Of a stretch of 64,000 nt of DNA, positions 22,980-31,700 are shown piece by piece. The DNA is taken from positions 1-64,000 of the forward strand of contig NZ_JAGGOJ010000005.1 of the NCBI RefSeq assembly GCF_018614575.1. Direction: 5' to 3'. Positions within the stretch are counted from its first letter, which is position 1, and every line of letters starts with the position of its first letter. The translations under genes and the position numbers were made by a program. The notes under the pieces are model-generated. The model searched no databases. It saw nothing but the letters and a program-made list of their open reading frames with translations, and had not been told where the DNA came from. Origin of the DNA: Streptomyces sp. ISL-10 (GTDB lineage Bacteria; Actinomycetota; Actinomycetes; Streptomycetales; Streptomycetaceae).

Positions 22980-24470
22980 ATGGACGAGACCGCATACGCA
23001 CTCGGCGCGTCGCGCGCCCTGTGGGAGCTCGTCGACCGGCGCGCCACGCTCACCCCGGGCCGCCCCGTCCTCCTCCAGGAGGACCGCATCCTCACCTTCG
23101 GCGGGCTGAGGGACCGGGCCGAACGGGTCGCGGCCGGGCTGTACGCCATGGGCGTGCGGCCCGGCACGGTCGTCGCCTGGCAGCTGCCCACCCGCATCGA
23201 GACCGTCCTGCTCACTGTCGCCCTGGCCCGGCTCGGCGCCGTGCAGTCCCCCGTGATCCCCTTCTACCGGGACCGCGAGACCGGCTTCGCGCTGCGCGAG
23301 TCGAAGGCCGCGTTCTTCGGCGTGCCAGGCGAGTGGCGGGGCTTCGACCACACCGCGATGGCGCGGCGGCTCGGGGCGCGCGGCGTCTTCGAGGCGTACG
23401 CGTCACTTCCCGACGGCGACCCGGCCGTACTGCCCGCACCGCCCTCCTCCGGCACGGAGGTGCGCTGGATCTACTGGACCTCCGGCACCACGTCCGACCC
23501 CAAGGGCGTCCTGCACACGGACCGCTCCCTGATCGCGGGCGGCTCCTGCCTCGCCCACGCGCTGCACCTGACGGCCGACGACGTCGGCTCGATCGCCTTC
23601 CCCTTCGCGCACATCGGCGGCCCCGACTACCTGGTGATGCTGCTGCTGTACGGGTTCCCGGCGGTCCTCTTCGAGCAGTTCGCGCTGCCGGGCGCGCTGG
23701 CGGAGTACCGCAGGCACGGCGTCACGACGGCCGGCGGCTCCACGGCCTTCTACGCGATGTTCCTCGCCGAACAGCGCAAGCGGCCCGGCGAGAAGCTGAT
23801 CCCGACACTGCGGCTGCTCGCCGGCGGCGGCGCGCCCAAACCGCCCGAACTCCACCACGCGGTCGTCCGCGAGATGGGCTGCACCCTCACCCACGGCTAC
23901 GGCATGACCGAGGTCCCGATGATCACCATGGGCTCGCCCGACGACACCCCGGAGAACCTCGCCGGCACCGAGGGCCGGCCGCCCGCCGGCATGGAGATAC
24001 GCATCGTCGACGGCGAGATCCGGCTGCGCGGCGAGGCCGTCTGCCAGGGCTACCTGGGCGCCTCGGAGAGCCCGTTCGACGCCGAGGGCTTCCTGCGGAC
24101 GGGAGACCTCGGCCACGTCACCGACAGCGGCCACCTGGTCCTCACGGGCCGGCTCAAGGACGTGATCATCCGCAAGGGCGAGAACATCTCGGCCAAGGAG
24201 ATCGAGAACCTGCTGCACACGCATCCGGCTGTCGGTGACGCAGCGGTGATCGGACTGCCGGACACCGAACGCGGCGAGCGCGTCTGCGCGGTGGTCGAAC
24301 GGTCGCCCGGCACGGAGGACCCCACGCTGGAGGACGTGTGCGCGCACCTGCGCACGGCGGGCCTGGCGGTGCACAAACTGCCCGAACAACTGGAGGTGGT
24401 GGACGCGCTGCCGAGGAATGAGGCACTGCGGAAGGTGCTCAAGTACCGGCTGAGGGAGCGGTACGGCTGA
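22980..24470 (+). CDS. AMP-forming acyl-CoA synthetase (class I adenylate-forming)
   Basis: A 496-aa acyl-CoA ligase. Motifs: YWTSGTTSDPKGVLHT (P-loop, about residues 163-178), GYGMTEVPM (about 304-312), TGDLGHVTDSG (about 377-387), and KDVIIRKGENISAKEIE with the C-terminal catalytic Lys near LRKVLKYRLRE. It activates a carboxylic acid via an acyl-adenylate and is a good candidate for the entry step of the island. GGAGG at 22968-22972 supports the ATG at 22980 (7-nt spacing) over an adjacent GTG at 22977. The last codons lie in a 17-bp tandem repeat, and because the unit is not a multiple of three the repeat itself creates the stop codon. Confidence 0.9.
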   Translation: MDETAYALGASRALWELVDRRATLTPGRPVLLQEDRILTFGGLRDRAERVAAGLYAMGVRPGTVVAWQLPTRIETVLLTVALARLGAVQSPVIPFYRDRETGFALRESKAAFFGVPGEWRGFDHTAMARRLGARGVFEAYASLPDGDPAVLPAPPSSGTEVRWIYWTSGTTSDPKGVLHTDRSLIAGGSCLAHALHLTADDVGSIAFPFAHIGGPDYLVMLLLYGFPAVLFEQFALPGALAEYRRHGVTTAGGSTAFYAMFLAEQRKRPGEKLIPTLRLLAGGGAPKPPELHHAVVREMGCTLTHGYGMTEVPMITMGSPDDTPENLAGTEGRPPAGMEIRIVDGEIRLRGEAVCQGYLGASESPFDAEGFLRTGDLGHVTDSGHLVLTGRLKDVIIRKGENISAKEIENLLHTHPAVGDAAVIGLPDTERGERVCAVVERSPGTEDPTLEDVCAHLRTAGLAVHKLPEQLEVVDALPRNEALRKVLKYRLRERYG

Positions 24471-24517
24471 GGGAGCGGTACGGGTGAGGGGGCGGTACGG
24501 GTGAGGGGGCGGTCCGG
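24450..24517. repeat. 17-bp tandem repeat, four copies, crossing a stop codon
   Basis: Four consecutive units related to GTGAGGGAGCGGTACGG start at 24450, 24467, 24484 and 24501. The first lies in the coding end of the CoA ligase; the second supplies its TGA. Confidence 0.85.
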
Positions 24518-24853
24518 GTGCGGGAGCGCCGGTGCCGTGTTGGATGCGCAACGCCTCCTCCAGCCGGAGGACATCGTCGGCGTCCTCGGTCCGGCGGGAC
24601 GGATTCAGCCGTCGCCTACGGGCAGGAAGGCGAGGGCCGTTGGAGTTTCTGCCCGGCGATCCCCATCATGGCATCGCGGTCGGGGAAGTCGCCGTAGAGG
24701 AGCCGCGGCGGCCCGGCGACGAGAGACAGCCGCATCGCCCCCGCAGCAGCGTGTGGCGGGCCCGTGCTGATGCTCGGCACGGGTCCGCCACCACGGCAGG
24801 GGTCACATGATCCGCCGGGACGGGGCCCAACTGATCCCCTTGGAATCGGTCAT
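24471..24853. other. 383-bp intergenic region
   Basis: Apart from the end of the 17-bp repeat nothing recognisable is seen: no good start or ribosome-binding site for a gene, and no strong hairpin. It separates the catabolic island from the regulatory genes and is a natural boundary between the two regions. Confidence 0.6.
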
Positions 24854-25372
24854 CTACTCGGGCTGCTCGGGCGTGACGCAGTACGCGGCGAACGCCGTCA
24901 GGATCTCCTCCTCGGAGATCCTGCCGTCGCCGTCCGTGTCCAGCGCCGCCGCTGCCTGCGCCGCCGCCTGCGCGTCCGCACCGAGGGCGCGCAGCACGCG
25001 CTCGGCCGCCGCCGGCGTGACGCCCGCGCCGTCCTCGTCGGCGACCGCCACGACGGCGTGCAGGAAGGGGCGGGCGATCTCACCGAATCGCTGGGGGTTG
25101 TCGCGCAGCCTCTTCGCCGCGCCGGTCACGAACTCCTCGCGGCTGACCCGCTGGTCGCCGTCCACGTCGGCGATCCCCGCCATGCCCTGCCAGAACGCCT
25201 CGGCGCCGTGGTAGAGAGCCTGGCCTCTGTCCGACCGGGCCGCCACGGAGAACTCGGCGAGGACCGACGCCGCGGCCTTGCTGAAGTCCTCGCGGTCGAT
25301 GGAGCCGTTGCCGTCCTGATCGAAAGCGGCGAAGCGGGAAGCGATCTTCCGCTCGTACTCTGCGCTGTCCAT
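24854..25372 (-). CDS. EF-hand calcium-binding protein, calerythrin-like
   Basis: A 172-aa cytoplasmic protein with four EF-hands, as in the Saccharopolyspora protein calerythrin. Loops: DQDGNGSIDRED (about residues 18-29), DVDGDQRVSREE (about 68-79), DEDGAGVTPAAA (about 112-123, degenerate at the last position) and DTDGDGRISEEE (about 144-155). The second and fourth have the canonical acidic residue at position 12; the first has Asp there. It probably buffers or senses Ca2+. ATG at 25372 begins just before the first EF-hand helix. It is co-directional with the STAS gene upstream (116-bp gap). Confidence 0.92.
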   Translation of the reverse strand: MDSAEYERKIASRFAAFDQDGNGSIDREDFSKAAASVLAEFSVAARSDRGQALYHGAEAFWQGMAGIADVDGDQRVSREEFVTGAAKRLRDNPQRFGEIARPFLHAVVAVADEDGAGVTPAAAERVLRALGADAQAAAQAAAALDTDGDGRISEEEILTAFAAYCVTPEQPE

Positions 25373-25488
25373 GCGAGGGAGCGTAAGGCCACAGGCGGTG
25401 ACGCGTGTACGCACCCGGTGAATTGCCCGGCGGCGACATGCAGAAGACGTCCCGGTGACGCGACGGGGCCGGGGCGGGTTGCGCCGCG

Positions 25489-25863
25489 TCAGGCGGAGAG
25501 CGGCTGGGCATCGTCGTCCGTCGCCGAGACCGCGTCCGCGTACACCGCGAAGAGGCGGCGCACGCCGAGCGCACTCAGCACCCTGTTGACGTGCGAGCCC
25601 TCCTCCGCCCCGCGCGCGGGCAGTATCAGGCGCAGCCTGCCCTGGCAGGAACGCATCAGCCGGCGCGCGGCGACGAGCACGCCCACGCCGCTAGAGTCGC
25701 AGAAGAACACCTCGGAGAGGTCGAGCACCACATCCCGGTCCCCCGCCGCGACCGCGTCGTGCACCCGCTGGCGGACCACCGGCGAGGACACCAGATCGAG
25801 CTCGCCGCACACGTGCAGCACGGTCCACGCGCCCTGCCGGGTCTCGGCCACCTTGAGCATCAT
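25489..25863 (-). CDS. STAS-domain anti-sigma factor antagonist
   Basis: A 124-aa single STAS domain protein. It has VLHVCGELDLVSSPVVRQRV (strand-helix) and DLSEVFFCDSSGVGVLVAARR, with the phosphorylatable Ser at the DSSG position (about residue 58). It would bind an RsbW-type anti-sigma kinase when unphosphorylated and release a sigma factor. The start is one of two consecutive ATG codons (25863 or 25860), with GGAGAGG about 10 nt upstream. No kinase is adjacent, although one is encoded at 18753. Confidence 0.9.
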   Translation of the reverse strand: MMLKVAETRQGAWTVLHVCGELDLVSSPVVRQRVHDAVAAGDRDVVLDLSEVFFCDSSGVGVLVAARRLMRSCQGRLRLILPARGAEEGSHVNRVLSALGVRRLFAVYADAVSATDDDAQPLSA

Positions 25864-26133
25864 CACGTACGGACCTCTCCTCGAACCGGCCGGCCCGGAG
25901 ACCGGAAGCCGTCCTTCCACTGGCCACTGCCCTACCGTCCCTCCCTGAAACGCGACGGACGTCACGCGGAGTTCCGCACTCCGCCCGGTGTTCCCTGTCC
26001 GTGCCGCCGGGCTCCTACCATCCCGGGCCACGCCGGGTGGCGTACTTACCGCAAAGGGGAGTGCATACGTCATTCGGCGCACTACATTCGGATGAGGCAC
26101 GGGGACTGTGAGGGCGACAGGGCTGGGGGCCGC

Positions 26134-26715
26134 ATGGCGAAGGACGCACCACCGCGCTGGGACCGCAAGATGCAGCAGCGGCTGGCGCGGGGCGAGGCCG
26201 CGGCGCTCGGTGAGCTGTACGACCGCTTCGCCGCGCTCGTGCACAGCCAGGCGCACCGGGTGCTGGACGACGAGGAAGCGGCCGACCAGGTCACCCGTGA
26301 GGTCTTCGGTTACATCTGGGAGAATCCGGACGCCTACGACCCCAAGCAGGGCTCGATGCGTTCCTGGGTGGCGCGGCTCACCAACAGCCAGGCCGTGCAC
26401 CGGCTGCGCCAGAGCGAGGCCGCGGCCCTGGCCCGGGGCCGCGAGGGCACCGCGGAGGAGCTTGAGCAGAAGGTGCGGCGCGCGGCGGTCGCGGCCCGCG
26501 CCGACTACATCGTGACGTCGATGCCCGCGCCGCTGCGGGCTGCGCTGGAACTTGCGTATTTCCAGCGCCGGGACTACCGGCAGACCGCGGCCGACCTCGG
26601 GGTGACGGCGGACGAGGCACGGCGCAGGCTGCGACTGGGCCTGCAACTGCTGTCCACGGCGCACACGCGCCCGCTGGAGGGGTCCTTGCCGCCTGGATAC
26701 GGACGCGCACTGTGA
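26134..26715 (+). CDS. ECF-type RNA polymerase sigma factor
   Basis: A 193-aa sigma-70 family protein with regions 2 and 4 only. Region 2 is LGELYDRFAALVHSQAHRVL and AADQVTREVFGYIWENPDAY (about residues 25-75); region 4 is PAPLRAALELAYFQRRDYRQ followed by TAADLGVTADEARRRLRLGL (about 132-175), in which the usual TV recognition residues are altered. ATG at 26134 is chosen because GGGGG lies before it; an upstream ATG at 26092 lacks a ribosome-binding site. Its stop overlaps the GTG of the anti-sigma gene (GTGA), the usual coupled sigma/anti-sigma pair. Confidence 0.88.
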   Translation: MAKDAPPRWDRKMQQRLARGEAAALGELYDRFAALVHSQAHRVLDDEEAADQVTREVFGYIWENPDAYDPKQGSMRSWVARLTNSQAVHRLRQSEAAALARGREGTAEELEQKVRRAAVAARADYIVTSMPAPLRAALELAYFQRRDYRQTAADLGVTADEARRRLRLGLQLLSTAHTRPLEGSLPPGYGRAL

Positions 26716-28319
26716 ACCGCCCCCTCGATGACGGCGATCACGGCGACGACGGCGACGACGGCGACGACGGACGCGAGCGGGGCCGGGGAGGGGACGAGGT
26801 GCCGGGCGTTTTGCGCATACCGTCCCCGAGGCCTGCCGCGGACGACCTGTCGCCGGACGCGTACCGCCCGCCCGCGCCCGGGACGCGCCGCCCGGAGCCC
26901 TTCGACGGCACGGGCACGCCACGGCCCGCCGATCCTGCGGCCCCTTCGGGAGCCGGACCGGACGACCCCGCTCCCGCCGGGACGCGGCCGGAAACTGCTG
27001 GGACGGGCGAGACGACCGGCGCGGACGGCCCGGAAGGCCGGGGAGGTCCCGAAGGCCGGGGAGGCCCGGACATCCCGGACATCGCGGGCGACGCCCCGGT
27101 GGTGCGCCCCGGTGACGGACGCGGCATCCACGGCGACGACCGCGAGGACCGAGGCGACCGCCCGGAAACGCAGGCGCGAAACGCGGGACCCCCAGCCGCC
27201 GACGGGGGTGAGCTGCTGGGGCGGGTGTCTCACTGCGTGCTCAAGTCCTTGCTCGGCGCCTGGGCCCTGTCCGCCTGCTCCGCGGAGGAGACCGCCGCCG
27301 TCGAGGAGCATCTCGGCGAGTGCGCCCCCTGTGCCGAGGAGGCCCTTCGGCTGCGCGACGCCGTCGGCCTGCTGCACTCCGACCGGGATCTCGACCTCGA
27401 TCCGATGCTGCGCTTCCGGGTGCTGGAGAGCTGCCTCGGCCGCAGGCCCGCCCGCATCCCCGTGCCCGACTGGGCCGACCCGTACGACGCCGAGACCGCC
27501 CGGCTCGACGCGCTGCTGGGCGACATCGGCGAGTCCGAGTGGCACGCGCCCGTGCGCCTGAAGTGGTTCGAGGGCGGCCGGCAGGTCGACCGCCGTACGA
27601 CCGTCGCGGGGGTCATCGGGCATCTGATGAGCGTGGACGGCCTGGTTTCCGGCGCGCTCGGGCTCGACGACCCGCTGGGCAAGGGCGCGCCGATCCCGCC
27701 GACGGAGCGGACCGAGGCGTTCTGGAGCACCGCCGACCTGCCGCCCACCCGTACGGTCCGCGCGCCCTGGCGCGACCAGAGCCACACCCTCATCCGCACC
27801 GTGTCGTTCGCCGGCCGCGGCGTCGCCGAACTGTCCGTCTCGTACGGGGCGTTCGCCCTGCCCCTGCCCGACGCGCTCCTCGACCGGGCATTCGAGTGCT
27901 GGCTCCACGCCGACGACATCGCCGACGCGGTCGACTATCCCTATGCACCGCCGAGCGACGCGCATCTCAACAGGATGATCGACCTGGCCGCACGCCTGCT
28001 GCCCGCCGCGCTCGCCGAACGGCGCGCCGCGGGTCTCGCCGGACCCCCACGCCATCCGGTGCCGGCCGGAGCGCCGGGGCGTTCGCTGCATCTGGAGGTC
28101 GAGGGGGCGGGCGGGGGCAACTGGTACATCGCCCTGGACTCACCGGCGGCCATCGGCGCCGCCGACCAGGTGGTGGCCCAAGTGGCGCTGGACGGCGTCG
28201 AGTTCTGCCGACTCGCCGCCGGGCACATCTCGCCGGAAGAGGCTGCGGCGGGCCAGGACGGGGACCGGGACGCGATCCGGGACGTGCTGTTCGCGGCGGC
28301 CTCGCTGAGCCGCCTGTGA
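26712..28319 (+). CDS. zinc-binding anti-sigma factor fused to a maleylpyruvate-isomerase-like domain
   Basis: A 535-aa soluble protein. Residues 1-165 are low-complexity, acidic and Gly/Pro/Asp-rich. Residues about 170-225 form a ZAS anti-sigma domain with EEHLGECAPCAEE, the HxxxCxxC zinc motif. After a linker, a domain resembling mycothiol-dependent maleylpyruvate isomerase follows (TTVAGVIGHLMSVDGLVSGA and the ECWLHADDIADAVDY segment). No membrane segment is visible, so it is a cytoplasmic anti-sigma factor. The ZAS domain should bind the ECF sigma factor encoded immediately upstream; the fused domain could bind a thiol or small ligand and act as the sensor, which is inference. GTG at 26712 overlaps the sigma stop. 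Confidence 0.85.
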   Translation: MNRPLDDGDHGDDGDDGDDGRERGRGGDEVPGVLRIPSPRPAADDLSPDAYRPPAPGTRRPEPFDGTGTPRPADPAAPSGAGPDDPAPAGTRPETAGTGETTGADGPEGRGGPEGRGGPDIPDIAGDAPVVRPGDGRGIHGDDREDRGDRPETQARNAGPPAADGGELLGRVSHCVLKSLLGAWALSACSAEETAAVEEHLGECAPCAEEALRLRDAVGLLHSDRDLDLDPMLRFRVLESCLGRRPARIPVPDWADPYDAETARLDALLGDIGESEWHAPVRLKWFEGGRQVDRRTTVAGVIGHLMSVDGLVSGALGLDDPLGKGAPIPPTERTEAFWSTADLPPTRTVRAPWRDQSHTLIRTVSFAGRGVAELSVSYGAFALPLPDALLDRAFECWLHADDIADAVDYPYAPPSDAHLNRMIDLAARLLPAALAERRAAGLAGPPRHPVPAGAPGRSLHLEVEGAGGGNWYIALDSPAAIGAADQVVAQVALDGVEFCRLAAGHISPEEAAAGQDGDRDAIRDVLFAAASLSRL

Positions 28320-28414
28320 GCAACGGCTCCGAGCCGCCGGCCCCCGCCCGGACCATGCCGTGCCGCCCTTCCCCGCCTGCCACCCGCCCGCGGCATGACC
28401 GCCGCCGGACAGGA

Positions 28415-28741
28415 CTAGCCCATGCCGCCGTGCGGCCCGGGGCCGCCCACGCTGATGTTCGGGTTGCCGTCGGGGCCGTGCGGTTTGAGCTGGATCTGGA
28501 TGGTGTGCGTCCGGTCGTGGCCCTTCGTCCCGCCACCGCCCGCCGTCAGCACGCCGATCCGCAGCCCGCCGCTGCCCGTGGCCTCCCGCCTGACCTGCAC
28601 GGCGAACTCCAGCTGCACGCTCTCCACACTGAAGCGCAGATCGCGGCCGGCCCCGGCGCGCTGTGCCCGCTCCAGTTCGTCGCGGACCTGGCCGATCACC
28701 TCGGCCAGCCCGGCCACCGCGGTTTCGTCACGCTCAGCCAT
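28415..28741 (-). CDS. trypsin-co-occurring domain (trypco2) protein
   Basis: A 108-aa protein: an N-terminal amphipathic helix (VAGLAEVIGQVRDELERAQ), then beta strands RFSVESVQLEFAVQVRRE and LRIGVLTAGG, then HTIQIQLKPH, with a Gly-rich tail. This is the layout of the small trypco2 family, known from its genomic association with trypsin-like proteases in bacterial signalling and conflict systems. The adjacent divergent gene encodes such a protease, fused to a kinase. The role is unproven; it may be a regulator or substrate of the protease. ATG at 28741 has a G-run upstream. Confidence 0.8.
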   Translation of the reverse strand: MAERDETAVAGLAEVIGQVRDELERAQRAGAGRDLRFSVESVQLEFAVQVRREATGSGGLRIGVLTAGGGGTKGHDRTHTIQIQLKPHGPDGNPNISVGGPGPHGGMG

Positions 28742-28759
28742 CGCGCCCCCCGCTTCCCG

Positions 28760-28766
28760 TAGTTAT
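28760..28766 (+). promoter_or_regulatory. probable -10 region in the 36-bp divergent gap
   Basis: TAGTTAT lies 11 nt before the ATG at 28778, and no Shine-Dalgarno precedes that ATG, so the mRNA is probably leaderless or nearly so. The whole 28742-28777 gap must contain both promoters. Confidence 0.4.
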
Positions 28767-28777
28767 CGTTGGCCAGT

Positions 28778-31700
28778 ATGAGCGATCCGTATCGCACATC
28801 CAACTCATTGGAATACGAGGAGAGTTGGCGGGTACGACTGCTTCGCACACCTGATCGCAACGGCATCCCGCTCGGCGCGGGAGTGCTCCTGTCCCGTACC
28901 TGGGTGCTCACGTGTGCGCACACGGTCCTCTCGCCGCCGGACCGGGCCGGGGTCCGCGCCAGGCTGGACACGGTGTACGTCGACGTGCTGCGCGCCGCTT
29001 CGTCCGGCGGGGCGGAGGGGCCGGTGCGTGCCCGGGTGGTGCCGAAGTTCTTCGTCGAGCCCACGCCCGACTTCGGCGGCGACGTGGCCCTGCTCGAACT
29101 GGACGACCGTCCCGGGCTTCCGCACGAGGTGCCGGTCGCGGTGCTGCACCGGCAGATCCCCGCCCCCGGCGAACCGGTCCACTTCACGGGCTACCCGCAG
29201 GACCTGCCGGGCGGCGAGCACCTGGACGCCCGGCTGATGGGGCGCGGTGGTCCCGCACCGGCACCGGAGTGGGTGCAGCTCGACACCCAGGACTCGCCGT
29301 ACGTGGTGCGGCACGGCTACAGCGGATGCGGAGTCGTGCACAGCCGCTCCCGCCGGGTCATCGGCATCCTTGTGCACCAGTTCGGCACGCCGGAGGCGCG
29401 AGTGCGCCGGGACCACGCGTACATGATCCCGACGGAGACGGTGCTGCGGCATCTGCGGCGGGAGCGGCTGGAACGGCTCGGGCTGAAGATCACCGGGCTG
29501 CGTGCCGTGTCCCGGGACGTCGCGGTCGCGCCGGACCGGACGGTGTCGGGGCGGGTGCCGGGACTGCAGCGACGGCTGACGCGCTGGCTGGACGGTGAGC
29601 AGGACACCGACCCGGTGGAGCCGGTTTTCGCCGGGGTGGGCGAGCACGACCTGCGGTACACCATCCGGTCCGTGCTGACGCTGGCGGACCGCGAGCAGAG
29701 CCCGCCGACGCCGTCGGCGCTGCCCGCCTCGGCCGGTGAGCCCCAACTGGGCAGCATCGACATCGCGGTGGACGCGACGAACCGCACGGTGGAGGAACTG
29801 GCGCGCCAGACCGCGGACCGTATCGGACTCGACGTTCCCGAGGCCGAGGGAACCGGCGTGGGCGCGCACGAGTCCCTGCTGCGGCGCATCGCGGTCGAGA
29901 GCCCGCCGCTGAACATCGCGTTCCTCGCCGTCGATCGGTGCGCCTCGTCCGACGGCGAGATCATGGACCTGTTACGGGCCCTCCGCGCCGGCGGGGAGAC
30001 CCGTCTCCTGCTCGTCTTCAGCGACCGTCGCTCGCCCCTGCTCGACCAGGTGCGCGCCGAGGTGATGGAGCCCGACTGGCCGGACCGCCGCGCCGCCCGG
30101 CTGCGGGCCCGGCTGGACTGTCTCGCCGAGTGCGAGCGCCGCATACGCGAGCACCCCGCCCGGCCGGCCGAGCACGCCGGAGCCCGCTCCGCGCAGGCCG
30201 ACCGGATGCGGACGAAGCTCGCACAGCTGCTCCCGGGAGGCCTGTCGTACGACGACCGCGCCCTGCCGCACGCCCTGTTCCGCATCACCATCGACATCGA
30301 GGCGGCGCTGCTGGAGGCGGAGAACAGGGAGGAGATCCTGCGCCGGACGGCGGGCCCGCCCGAGTTCGTGGCCGAGCCGCCGGGCGACGGGCTGACCGAT
30401 CTGCCGGTCGTCACCGTGGGCGCCCCGGACGCACTGGTGACCGCCCGCTCCGGCGCCAAGCTCACGGCGGGCGACCTGCTGCACCAGCAGTACGAGGTGG
30501 TGGGGCCGATCGGCCGCGGCAGCCACGGCCAGGTGTATCTGGCCCGTGACCTGCTGCTGGAGAAGCGGCCGGTCGCGCTCAAGGGCGTCCTCGATCCCGA
30601 CAATCCGGCCGCCGTCCGCCAGGCGCACCAGGAGCGGCTGAGGCTGGTGCGGCTCAACCACCCGTCCATCATCCGGGTGGTCAACTACGCGCGGCATCCG
30701 TCGGCGCCGCATGAGTTCATCGTGATGGAGTTCGCCGACGGGGCGCCGCTGTCGTGGGTCGCGGACCGTATCGCCGAGCGCAGGCCGCCGTTCGCCGGGC
30801 CGCGCGTCCGCGAGTTCGTCGTCGCGTACGGGCTGCTGATCCTGGACGCGCTCGGTCATCTGCACAAGGAGGGCCTCGTCTACGGCGACCTTTCGCTGAC
30901 GAACGTCCTGCACTGCCGCGACGGCATCAAACTGATCGACGTGGCCGGTGTGCGCAAGCCGGGCGAGCCGGGGCCGGTCACCCACAAGCCGCCGAAGTCG
31001 GGCCCGATGGGCGAGATGACCACCGCGGGCGACCTGTACACGGTCGGTGCGGTGCTGCGCGAGCTGCTGTCCCGGGACCCCGAGCCGTCCGCCGACATCG
31101 GCGAGGAGTCGCTGAACCGGGCGCTGGAGCGGGCGATGGCCGAGAAGCCGGAGCTGCGGTACGCCTCCGCCGACGAGATGGCCGTCCAGCTGCGCGGTGT
31201 GCTGCGCGAACTGAGGTCGCTGCGGCTGGGTGAGGAGACCTACCAGCCCTCGACGCTGTTCGACCCGCCGGCCGCCGCACTCGACGGCCAGCTCGGCAAG
31301 GCGCCGCCGCTGGAGCGCTGGCGGACCGACCGCGCGCCGGACCGCCTCGGCGCGCGGATCCCGGACCCGGTGGAGGCCGCGGTGGCGCTGCCCAGGCCCA
31401 AGCCTGATGTGCAGGACGTCAACTGGAAGGAGCTGCAGCGCACGTCGTACGACGACCCTGCCGGTCTGCTGCAGCTCAGCCGCGAGTGGGAGCGCTCACC
31501 CGAACTGCACCTGCTGCGCTGCCGGCTCCATCTCCAGCTCGGCGACCTGGCGTCGGCGGGGCTGGAACTGCGCCTGGCCGAGGATCGCCTGGGCGACCGG
31601 TCCCGGTACGACTGGCGGCTCGACTGGCACCAGGGCCTTGTCGACCTCGCGTCCGGCAGCACGGCGGACGCCTGGCGCAGCTTCGACGCGGTGTACCGGG

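Noticed and set aside
24471..24853. Mobile-element boundary or attachment site at the edge of the catabolic island
   Set aside because: No tRNA gene, integrase, transposase or flanking direct repeats were found.
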